Below, piece by piece: positions 25,150-35,379 of a DNA stretch of 64,000 bases (position 1 is the first letter of the stretch; every line of letters starts with the position of its first letter). Position numbers and translations under genes: made by a program. This DNA is from Hydractinia symbiolongicarpus (Eukaryota > Cnidaria > Hydrozoa > Anthoathecata > Hydractiniidae). The notes beneath the pieces are model-generated. The model was not told the DNA's origin, ran no database searches, and was given only the letters and a program-made list of their open reading frames with translations. The DNA is taken from positions 3,286,001 to 3,350,000 of the forward strand of contig NC_079884.1 in the NCBI RefSeq assembly GCF_029227915.1, in the 5' to 3' direction.

Positions 25150-26866
25150 ACATTTTTGCCGACTTTGTTTTCACTATACTAATCACGACGCCTGATTTTT
25201 TAAAAAAACAATCTACGATTTTCGCAACCAGGAAGAATCCAAGATTTTCGCTTAAAAAAACAATTCAATATATTTTCGCGGCTGAATAAACGAAGGCCAT
25301 TTTAATTCTTAGAAAAACAATCCAAGATTTTCGCGGCTGAATGAACGAAGGCCATTATGAGTTTGAAATTGGTCATGTGCAATGTGTGGTCAGTGTGTAG
25401 AAGGTTTGTAGGCCTATTTGACTTTTTTATCTTTTAAAAGTTTTATATTTTTTAATATTTGCTTTATGTATGTTTTTACTTGTTAAGAAATATATATTGT
25501 CACGTTTTTTAGTCACGTACAGATCTTAAACACACCAGTTTTAGGACTTTTGGATAGAAACGAAGATTTTGAAGGCTAGCTAGCTAGAGCCTTAGTCTTG
25601 ACTATTCAGTTTGGTACAACAGCTATTTATCCCAGCCAATATAATTTATTTTTATGTTGAAGTTGTGTCTAGCTAGCTCCTTTTTTAGCTACCTCTGGCT
25701 AAAAAGTGAAAGTAGCCAAATGCAGTTAGGCTGCAACACAATTCTTAACAATTTTCATGCTAAATGCAGTTGGCAGCGTCTAATTATATTACTGTTTTAA
25801 AAACTCATGCTCCAAAACAAAATTGCTGAGTATTTTATTAACTGAACATGATAACGACAGGCGGTTTCCTGATTTTTTTTAACCAAAGTTGCGATAAAGG
25901 TTTTTGAAAAATGGTGTTACGCCTTTACTAATGCGCCACATGGTTTACCTGTACTAAGCGAATAGTGCAGTGTTAACGACTGGGCTGTTTCCTGTGGTTC
26001 TGTTTAACTGAAGTTGCGATAACGCTTTTTACAGAAAAGAGTACTACACCTGAATGGATGTTTCACATTGTTTACCTATACTAAGTGCTCAGCTTAACTT
26101 TTTTTTAAACTTTCGCCAGGAATATTCTCTGAAAAATAAAGAAGGTTGGCCAGCTGCTTTTGCTATGACGGGATTACAATGAATTGTAATCTGTGTTTTT
26201 ATTTTAGCTTAAGTTGTCGAAAGTTATTTTTCAATATGTTACGCCGGAAACAACATAAAGTTGTGTGCACTTCCTTGACTTTCTACAATACTATATAGCT
26301 GTACTAAAGCGCTTCGCCTGAATGTGTGGCACAGTTGACGGTTCTTATTAATCACTCCTCGGGCATTTAACGCCGGGTAACACAGTTACTTGTGGCTTAA
26401 CCTGGTGTTTTAACAGAGTGTATCCTGTGTTTTGCAAACCAAAGCTGTAATACAGTTTTTTTCAATAGGGTATTATCGCTATACGCCTGTACAACACCGT
26501 TTTACTGTACTAAACACTCAGCCCGGTGTCACGATTAATTTCTTTCACAAAAACTTATTCCGCAAAATAAAATAATATTGGCCGATTGTTTTTGCTATAA
26601 TGGAGTAACAACGGCTTGTAAACTTTTTATTTCAGCTATCGTTGCAGAAAGGTTATTTTTGGAAAAACATGTTACAGTCGCAACACTATAATGGTGCATG
26701 TGCCTCACTTGATTTACGAAATACTGTATACCTGTACTAAAGCGCTCAAATTGATCGTGTGGCACAGTTTACGGTTCTTATTAAGCGTTTCAAAGAGTGT
26801 TCAACGCTGAGTCACACCTTGACTTGTGGCTTAAGCCGGCGTTTCCACGCCGGGTCTCCCGGTTAG
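25150..26866 (+). mobile_element. Non-autonomous Helitron family, copy 1 (~1.7 kb)
   Basis: The 3' end is a hairpin (gccggcgtttccacgccggg) followed by tctcccggTTAG and then T; the equivalent end in copy 2 is CTAG. Long blocks match copies at 43442-44946 and 54640-55943: 'cttattccgcaaaataaa', 'acagtcgcaacactataatgg' and 'gacttgtggctta'. The 5' limit is approximate. Near it, a segment with 'gattttcgcggctgaat' and 'aacgaaggccatt' is repeated about every 60 bp. No coding capacity. Confidence 0.7.
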
Positions 26867-28246
26867 TTAGCCTTATTAATGTAGCGCGACAAGCGGTGCA
26901 TTCTCGTGATGTCGAGAAAAAACATATTCTATTGTATAAATAGATATACCTGATGTAAATGGTTGGTTTCAGCACTTAAAATCGACATAAGTTTAAAAAT
27001 CAATATTATTTGTACTTTTCAATTTTAGTAAAATAGACGAAGAATAAATATAGTGAAATGGGACGAAGTTTCTGTGTTTTTAACAGTGAGATTTAATATA
27101 GTGAAGCATTTTGTTTTATCAGGAGACTTAGCGCAGCACATAAGATTAGCACTGCAGGTAAACTAATCTGCGCCCTCTTCAGCATTGCATCACAGCGTAA
27201 AAAAATTTTTTCCCTGAAAAAAAGTGATCTAACTAATGCATCTGTCGAGGTAGATAGCTAGCTGTTTATGGTGCTTATTACGTCCAATGTGCATTGTAAT
27301 TTTAGCGATTTAGCTATAATTTATATGGATAATCTCAACATACAGTTTTAGTGCCACTTATACGTGCAAGATATGTAATAATAATCATGCGTTTAGATAT
27401 TTTTGTAACTGGAACCGGACAGTCTAAAAAAGTTCTCTGTTGACTGATTAGGTTCGATCAATTTTTAGGCCCATTTTATGAAGATTAGTAGTGAATTAAC
27501 TGCTAAAGAAGAAAAGTTATCTTGAAACTGTGTTTTTCAGACTTTTTTGTTATAAGAAACCAGTCAAAAGAGACCAAAGGCTCAAAAATTTTAGGAAACT
27601 GAAAAAAATTTTTAACAAGAAACTTAATGTATAAGTAAGGTAACATTATTAATCAACTTTTAAAAAAAATCATATTTTATTTGAAACGCTTAAGAAAAGG
27701 TAGGAAAAGGTTAGCAAATGTTGTTCGTATAGCTGTACCCAAACTGTCCAAAAACCCTTGTAAATCAGATATCTTCTTTTTAAGAAATTTTTAAAGTCTA
27801 TTGGATAATCCATGCTCAGCTTAAAGCTTAGGTTTCTTACAGAAAAAAGAAAAATTTCAATCAAGGATAGAAATTATTTTTTTTTAGCTTGTGGACGATT
27901 TTTTTTTTTACTTACATAACGTAAGAACCAAACGAGGCTATGTTTTAAAGTTTTAATCTTCTATTTAAAACAAAGTATAAACTTATCAGACTGCAAAAGG
28001 ATCAAAAAATAAAAACAGTTAGCCTCATGTCGGATTTTACTGGTTTTTAAAAAATGTACAATTGAAAAATAATAATATATTAACTACATTTTCTAAATTG
28101 AAGAACACAGGCAATTTTAAGAAGGGCGATTGAATATAAGACTTGATTTTCAAGAGATTTTTACCGTGGAAACTATATGCCGCAAATATAGTGTAAGTGA
28201 TGAAATATTTTGATGCAAGACAGTCTTGTTGTCAATGTTTACAATA
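26867..28246. other. AT-rich spacer, no gene seen
   Basis: I see no splice-supported coding segments and no repeat with a partner in the window. A short hairpin-prone stretch occurs near 27129-27172 (gcgcag...gattag...ctaatctgcgc). Confidence 0.5.
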
Positions 28247-28414
28247 TAGTCCAGGGGCGGATCCAAACCCCGTCAAATGGTTCAAAGGACGGGGTTTAAA
28301 AATAACAAGTATAGTTTATCTAATTTTCAAATATTTGGTACTAACCAGTAATATTTGGGGCGTGTAATATTGTATTCATTTGAGCGCTCATCAATATAAA
28401 AATTAATAATATTG

Positions 28415-28500
28415 CCGCCGCTGCTGCTGCCGTGTGTATGGTCGCGCGGTGGTGGCGGTGGCGCGCGTGATGGCATCAGCTTCATTTTCGTTGCGAAGAC
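28415..28500. promoter_or_regulatory. GC/CpG-rich patch upstream of the OTU-like gene
   Basis: In an otherwise AT-rich window this stretch is rich in CG (gccgccgctgctgctgcc, gtcgcgcggtggtggcgg, gcgcgcgtgatgg). It lies 220-350 bp upstream of the start codon of the OTU-like gene, so it may be its promoter. On the minus strand it encodes part of a short ORF with Pro and Ser runs (APPPPPR, GSSSGG) that ends near a possible donor at 28339; I do not call that a gene. Confidence 0.35.
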
Positions 28501-28717
28501 AGGGCGCAAAGATGGCTAGACCTAATCTTTAATGGTGGATAGAAAAATATAGACTTTGTTCTGCAGGTTTTTGACGGAGCAATGAGGTTATTCTTAACTC
28601 TTATTGGTCTAGAGTGCCGGGTTTGCAGGAGAAGAACACCGGCAGGATTTGATTGGTCATTACAGAAGTTTTCTTAAGTTGTGATTGGCTAAAAATCAAT
28701 ACCCTGCAAAAGCCAAA

Positions 28718-30646
28718 ATGCTCACGCTAGTCTTCATCTTCATATCTTCCTCAACATCATTGCTCAACATGGCGTTTAGTTCAGTGAGAGAAGATGTTTT
28801 GAAATTATTTCAAGACGAAGATTTGCAAAAATTGATTGAAATATTTAATATTTATTCTGAGAAATGGATAAATTCAAATAAAAATGTGTTTTTAAACACA
28901 GAACAGCTTTATGCTGTACTTTCTTGTGGAGAAATTGGTGTGAATGAAGATGCTTTGAAATATCTTCCTGCATCAGTTTCTTCCAAGGATTGTGTTGCAT
29001 TGAGGTAAGATTTTATTTTCTGTAATTTCCATTTCTGATTATTGCTGACCATTTGTTACCATAGTAATTAAGTGTACATCACTATGTCATCACCATGAAC
29101 TACTTATGGCTAGATAGATAGATAGATGTGCATATTTTACATGGCTAGCCTCACAAAAATCGAGGGATATACCCTGTTTATTATTTCCAGGAGGGGCCAT
29201 GGCTTAGATGGAGAGTCCTAGAGTATTTAATGCTCATTTTGAGCGACGCAGACCCAATTAGGGACCGCGCTCTACTAGACAACTCCCGGCAACATCCAAC
29301 GGCCCACACAGTGTGCCATCTTCCCAATTTCCCCACATGGCTTGGGTTAACCCGGGGCTATGGTAACATTCACTCGCCCATGTTGAATCGCCGTCAAGAG
29401 GAATCGAACCCCGGTCTCTCGCACAGAGTACGAGAGCTATAACCACTAATCTACGGCGCCATATAATAAGCTAGCTAGCTACATGTATTCGTGGTTTTTG
29501 TTTTGATTATTATTCTTGGAGAGCTAGCAACCGTATCTATGGTAGCTAGCTGGCATGTGTGTGTGGAATTAATAATGGTTTTGATTCTTCTCAAAATGTT
29601 AAAACTTAGTGTCTTTGCTCTGAGGAGTGAAGTCTCTTTAATTTCTCTAACAAATATTTATTTATTTTTCACTGTTTAGGTCCGAATCATCTGGAAATTG
29701 CTTGTTTAGCTCCATATCCTTATGTCTGGTAGGTGATAATAGTTTGACGCAACAGTTAAAGCTACTTGCTTGCATTGAACTTTTTGTCAATTCTGAGTAT
29801 TATAGTTCTCACCCCAATTTATTTGTTGACAAATATCCATCTTTAAGTCCATCAAATATTTTAGCAATGTCAGTATCTCATGCTGCTGTTGATACTAATT
29901 TTAAGGCTGCTGAACTTGTCAAAGCTGACGCTACTTTTTGTTTGAAAAACATGAACCAGTGGTCTGGTTTTCTCTTTGTTTTGTCATTGTCTTCTTTAAT
30001 TCGCAGAAATATTATGTGTTATTATCCTGATTGTGGTCCTCTCAAATACAAAGAAATATTCAATAAAAAGGTTTTTCCACGTGTGCCAAAGGTTGATGAA
30101 ACTTGCTTCCATATTTTGTTTTGTTATGAAGGTTATCTCATTTCAGATCTTACTTTTAAACATAATCACTATGTGCCACTTTTATTTAATTCTAAGGAAT
30201 TAATTTATAAGCCTCTATTTAAGAAGAAATGTATGTCTACCAATGTTTCTGGATTCTTTCAAAAGAAAATTGATTTTAAACCTCTTACCAAGAATAAGCT
30301 TATTTTAAAGGTATCTCTTCCTCAGCAATTGCCTACATCAAGTCAGGATCCCCAAGCAATAATAAAAGGTACTAACAATACACCTTCAAGCAACATTTCA
30401 AATCCTTGTACTTCTTCTGTATCTAATGTTTTTAGTAATCTTTTACAAAATAGTACTAGCCATGAACCTAATTTTTTTCCAAACAATAATAAATCAGTCA
30501 TAACATCAAAAATAGTTGATTCCCTTCCACAAAATTTTTATGTAACTGATGTTTTATTTGATATAGATGATATTATTTTAATTGTTATGTATATTTGTTG
30601 CAAAGGTTGGTATTATATTATACTATTGGTATTCTTAAAAAATTAA
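28718..30646 (+). CDS. OTU-domain / vertnin-like protein (two exons)
   Basis: Exon 1 (28718-29004) ends in a GTAAGA donor; exon 2 (from 29680) follows a tttttcactgtttag acceptor, and the frame continues (VALR-SESSGNCLF). GNCLFSSIS is the catalytic-Cys motif of OTU cysteine proteases. About 157 residues later NHYVPLL matches the OTU catalytic-His motif. Between them, LSSLIRRNIMCYYPD and FNKKVFPR resemble the vertnin family, a diverged OTU fold. This suggests a deubiquitinase-like protein, or its inactive relative. The tail after about 30330 is low-complexity (Ser/Asn-rich). Start: the ATG at 28769 (context aacATGGcg) is more likely than the one at 28718, which would add a hydrophobic stretch. 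The ORF stops at 30646, but AAAG|GTTGGT at 30605 could be a donor. The gene lies wholly inside a putative transposon. Confidence 0.75.
29191..29460 (-). mobile_element. tRNA-derived SINE in the intron of the OTU-like gene
   Basis: On the minus strand the element starts ggcgccgtagattagtgg, a tRNA-like head with an A box (tagattagtgg). A B box (ggttcgattcc) follows at 29400-29410, about 45 nt further. An anticodon-like stem (ctctcg...cgagag) lies between them, but with a 9-nt loop, so it is not a functional tRNA. A body of about 200 bp follows, ending near ggccatggcccctcc-like sequence at 29191. I found no second copy in the window. Confidence 0.75.
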
Positions 30647-30764
30647 TTTAATAGAAAATATGTTAATCAAAATTATTAAAACACTTATATTAATACTACT
30701 TTATCACTTTGATTGTTAACATATTTCGTGTTCCATTTCCAATTTTTTAGTCCATAGTTCATTT

Positions 30765-31062
30765 TCATTTAATTGACAACTGTCAAGAAATAGTAAAACA
30801 TAGTTGCAGGGACTATGGGGTTACTCAGTTGTCATTTTATCCTGCATTCATTTTTATTCATATCAAACCATTTCATTCCAATATTCATTATCATTTAATT
30901 GGCAACTGTCAAGAAATAGTAGAACATAGTTGCAGGGACTATGGGGTTACTCAGTTATCATTTTATCCTGCATTCATTTTAATTTATATAAAACCATTTC
31001 ATTCCAATATTCATTATCATTTAATTGACAACTGTCAAGAAATAGTAGAACATAGTTGCAGT
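30765..31062 (+). repeat. Tandem repeat, unit 126-127 bp, 2.3 copies
   Basis: The phrase 'catttaattg(a/g)caactgtcaag' starts at 30765, 30892 and 31018. Units include 'gttgcagggactatggggtt' and 'tttatcctgcattca'. Because 126 is divisible by three, one forward frame (30829-31197) stays open through it; I read that as a consequence of the repeat and not as a gene. It lies inside the putative TIR element, downstream of the OTU-like gene. Confidence 0.9.
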
Positions 31063-31926
31063 TGTCAAGTTATCCTGTATTTTTTAAATATAAATATGCC
31101 AATGACAGCTAAATTTTTCTCTATTTTTTCCTCATCATTGTATCTTGTTATCTTAATTCTTTACTTCTTTTTTATTTGGCTGTCCATGTCTGGATGACAT
31201 TTTTTGTTATCCTAGGCATGCTGATGACCTCTGATATTGAGCGAAACGGCCTATTAACATCTATAAATTATATCAGATATCTTGTTTCTTTAGTTCATAG
31301 GCTTCATATATAACAATAGAAACTCAGCAAGAAAGACAAGCAACCAAACAACATTGTTGAAAAGATGACACGGTAACAATTTTCGTTTTATGCTGTATGA
31401 ATGACAAATAGCCTTTTTATTTTCCAAATAATTTAGATGCGGGAATGTTGTTTTCAGACAATCTAGGATCCTCCAATGTTTAAAAACTTTTTGGCCCCTC
31501 AGGCCCAACCATGGTGGGCCTTCGCGTGTCACTAATATAAGTACATTTTATGATGGGGTACATCAGAAATCCTAGATCCGCCCCTGTAGTCTTTACAATG
31601 TTGCACAGGTGATAAGAAACGGTTGTGGCGAATGTAGCTTGCAGGAACACTTTTCTATTTTTTAAATCTTTTAAAAGGCCAAACACGTCGTCAAGAAAAT
31701 GAAAAACATTATTTAAGTTCTGAAACAAAACCTGTTGTGTATGCAATATTCGCATACAATAAACACATCAAACAATTATTAGGAATATTTTTATGCTGAT
31801 GTAACACAAACTGTAATGTCCCTAATCTATAGCGTAAATAAACACAAAACAGAAACATGACAACTTTAGATACAAACACAAAAAATCAGTATTAACATCA
31901 ATAGAGTACAATTTTTAGTTGTATCT

Positions 31927-34900
31927 CTAAGACACATTTCCTGCTTTTTCTTTCTTCGTTTCCTTCATGTTATTTTTTTGAAACATGAAGTCGTCGTAAT
32001 AACGGATGTAAAGGGCACGATTCTTTAAATCTTTCATCACAACCCACTGCGTATAATCGTAATGACCTTCTTTCGGTCCTACTTCAACTTGTGCTACACC
32101 TTTTAATAACAAAAAAGAAAACAACTTTAAGAAAGTCAAAAATCTTTTTCATTTTTTTGCCTATCCGACTACAGATAGGCTACATGGATACAGAATCATA
32201 ATTCTATCTGGAAATAGGAAAAATTACTAAAGCGCTAAAGCTTTACTTAAATGAAATGTATATAACAAAGTCTCTTACCCTTTGGAATATCAACAGTGTT
32301 CAACAAGTGATAAGTCAGCTTAAGCGCTTCATCTGTTGTGTTTGGTTGGTTTGAGAAATGCAGGAGAGAAGCCATGCGAATAAATCTTGAAGGAGGTGTA
32401 AAATCTCCTGGTACACCAAGTAATCCACTGCCAATACCCACTGGAGTAAACATAACATCACCAAATGTTAGATCTTTTGAAGAAAACTTTGATAGCGTAA
32501 CGTAGTTTTTAATGTTCATCATGTGAAAATCATACGGAGGTGAGTTGGTTGTAACGCCAATCGTATTATCATGAGCTTTTCTTCCATCTTTGGTGTATTC
32601 CAACACTAACGCATCTCCACTTGCATCTGTTACGGTGTAATGGAACTCAAAATTCTGACCAAAAACTGCCATGCCAAAGACTTTTGGAAAGTTGTTTCCA
32701 TTAACGGCATGGCGAAGTTGCGCTGTCGAATTATAATTTGCTGCAAAGTAAGCGATATAACTGATGCAGGCTTAAGGATTATCTTACAGAATGTATAATT
32801 AATGTTAAATTTCAATGTTTCTAAATTATTTACGGATCCTAAAACCACAATTTTTCCCCTGTGTTTCAAAGCTTAACCCTGGTGAAGCCAGGGTATAATA
32901 GGTTGTACAAGTTAGTCATAATGCTTCTGCATTAGTGTAGAATTTATTGATCTTTTTTACCCAGTATAAAATTTAGTACTTGAAGATTTGACACCATGTT
33001 GGAACAATCTTGTTGAGTTGTGTTGTCATACACCGTGTACTGCGGCAAATACAAAGCACCAACTGATAGACCTAGTGAAGAAATCACATTCTATTTATAC
33101 CCTTCTCTGATAACAGTTTAACTTGGACGATTTTTACGCAAAGATAAAGGCTTTACATTTGCAACCACAATCGTGGACAAAATTAATGAAGCAGACCGTT
33201 TTTTCTTTCGTCATTTCTAAAACACGGACAAAAAGTTGAAACAGTTACTACCCTGAAGCCGATAAGCTGCAAAGGAGCTACTTTCTCACTCACCCAGGCC
33301 AGGTAGCAAAGTTTGCTAGTGCAGTTATTTGGAGCACCCGCACAACGAAATAATCCACATCAGGTCCGATGACAGTTGCGAAAGTTATAAAAAAATTTTT
33401 GTGATTACGACGGCTACAATTGGCACCTTTCTAGAGTATGAGTTTGACGAAACAGTCCGGTGTGAAGTAAAAATTGACAAGTTCAAAATGCGCGACTGTA
33501 GTATAGAAAAAAACAAATATAATCTTGTGTCATTGTACATGTTTATGGTTGCATTTTTTCGTCAGAGGGAAATAAAGTAATGCCAACCTTCACTATTAAT
33601 ACCATCCACACATATAGGCTTCCCAAGGCATTTACACAAAGTACATCATATTTGTATATCCATTCCAGGGGAGAAGATTCAAGGCAAAAGGATGGCAAAA
33701 TACTTTTCTCAGGAGATCCTCTTGCTTTTGATATGACTTTTGATTTTAAATCTTCCGCAAGTTCCATCGTACGTCCAACAACCACACTATCATCTTTTGC
33801 TTTCCGGAAAAATTCTGTACATGACTGTACTTCATTATGGAACAGCAAACAAGCCAAAACAAACTTGATTAGAAGCTACGATTAGAAAACATACGTTCAT
33901 TCCAACTGAGGCCTAAGTGATGCATTAAAGGGTTGAACCTACTATTTTTAACTTCTAAACCACTGTAATTGTTCACAAGAACTCGTGGAAGTGGAATTGG
34001 AAAAGCTTGCTAAAAACAAAACACGAAACAAAACAGGAAGCATAAAAGAGTTAAATGCAAATTTACGAAAGTTTCTATCTTGTACAAACAAACGCACAAG
34101 AAATCTTTTCGCATCTAATGTTTTGTTATCGTGTGGCTTTTAGTTAGTCGCAATCGACATTTCAATACGCTCAGGAGGCTAAGCATTCCCGAAGCAAAAT
34201 GTAAGGTCCTTATACAACATAAAATTAGCAACGCAACCGATATTACAACACCTTGTCAGTTTGAATAAATTGTAGAACCACAAAAGCAGAATAATTTCCA
34301 TTTGAAAAGGAAACAAACAAACTCCTCAAATTTACCGCGGACATTTTTGCTACCGTAATTAACCTAGGGGATCCTGTTTGGGGAGATGTTCGTGGTTCCA
34401 CCAAATCTCTAACGCGTATGAGGATATGTCAAAGCACCTAAATGATGAAATAATGTCCTTGTGATGACAAATATGATAAAATGCACACAATGAACTGTAA
34501 AACAAGAGGGTACCTCACAAGTAGACAGGTAATCAACTGCTCATAAACATGTTCATCCTGAGCCACATTTGATTCGAGTTACTGCAGAGAAATTCCATTT
34601 TATTTAGCACGAAAGGAAAAAGTGCTCTAACAACGTCAAAACTTTGAAAAAGACTAAAAAGTCCGCAAATAATTAGAACGTGTACTACTAGTCAAAAAGA
34701 ACTTTCACGCCTCTTGTGTTTTAAATGGCATGAAGGCATAAAAAAGGTATGTAGAAAATTTCTTTCATATTAACTGTAATGTAAGTAATGACTCTCACGA
34801 AAATTTCATAACGTGCAAGAACACACTAAAGGCAAAACAAAATGTTTCGCTGTAAAGTCTTGAGTCGGTTCTATTTTTTATATTTGGGCTTTTTCTTCCA

Positions 34901-35379
34901 GAATTAGCTTACTGGCTCACTTTATCGTCGAGTTTACTCTACTCTAGCAACCCAGAGTATGTTTTGAAGCAATATAACCCAATTTGGAACAAACCCCTGT
35001 GACGAACACTGGTCTTAAACTAACTTTTTTTTGAAGGTTACTGTACCGCTAGACGATCTACGTTACAAGTATACAACGGCAGAATTGAACAATCCGAAGT
35101 ATGCAAAGAAAACAGTTAAAAGAAAATGACCTTTATGTTACTTCGGAATTATGTTTTTCATTTGATTTCCACTTAAATGTAAGTTTTTGTTGATAGCACA
35201 AACATAAACCATAAATCGTACCTCGAAAATAAAAGAGAGATTATTTTGCAAATATTGTGCTACTTGTCACAAAATCAAAAATTCACTTAAATGTTCTCAA
35301 CAAGAAAAGGGCCACTGTTGCAATTTCCTAATTTAAACACTCTTTTTAATAAATGTTTATAACCTACCTTGTGTTTCAT
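31927..35379 (-). CDS. Choloylglycine hydrolase / penicillin V acylase-family amidase, copy B (five exons, one frameshift)
   Basis: Exons (minus strand): 35368-35379 (ATGAAACACAAG, donor GTAGGT), 33588-33875, 32961-33071, 32279-32740 and 31927-32099. The leader reads MKHKLLIKFVLACLLFHNEVQS, then the candidate nucleophile Cys in CTEFF, followed by VVGRTMELA, YLPQYTVYDN, DALVLEYT, TNSPPYDFH, GVPGDF and SRFIR. Exons 2 and 3 have exactly the same lengths as in copy A (111 and 462 nt). Exon 1 is one base shorter (288 versus 289). The missing base lies at the G run (plus-strand ccc at 33622-33624), so the following DGINSEG is out of frame as written. This is either an assembly homopolymer error or a real frameshift. 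The exon-1 donor is also atypical (GTTGGC). The C-terminus ends KEKAGNVS with no hydrophobic tail, so a soluble secreted form is predicted, unlike copy A. The Glu for Asp-21 substitution is shared. Confidence 0.85.

Larger units (their letters stand above)
28252..31586 (+). mobile_element. Putative 3.3-kb hAT-like TIR element carrying an OTU/vertnin-like gene
   Basis: The left end is CAGGGGCGGATCCA and the right end, reversed, is CAGGGGCGGATCTA: 13 of 14 bases match, and the CAGGGGCGGATC form is typical of many hAT ends. The element is bounded on both sides by TAGTC (28247-28251 and 31587-31591), a perfect 5-bp duplication abutting the TIRs. Each end has a subterminal hairpin: aaaccccgtc...gacggggttt at the left and aggcccaaccatggtgggcct at the right. 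A related end (caggaccggatctagg) occurs at 59064. No transposase is visible; the cargo is the gene at 28718-30646. The boundaries are a pattern-based inference. Confidence 0.6.

Noticed and set aside
29230-29446. Overlapping ORFs on both strands
   Set aside because: They are readings of the SINE.
29400-29460. Genuine tRNA gene on the minus strand
   Set aside because: A and B boxes are present, but the anticodon loop has 9 bases without the invariant U33, and the acceptor stem does not close; this is the head of a SINE.
30829-31197. 122-codon ORF
   Set aside because: Created by a 126-bp tandem repeat whose length is divisible by three; no homology recognised.
33329-33885. Forward ORFs of 83 and 101 codons
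   Set aside because: The first lies mainly in an intron and the second is antisense to exon 1 of amidase copy B.
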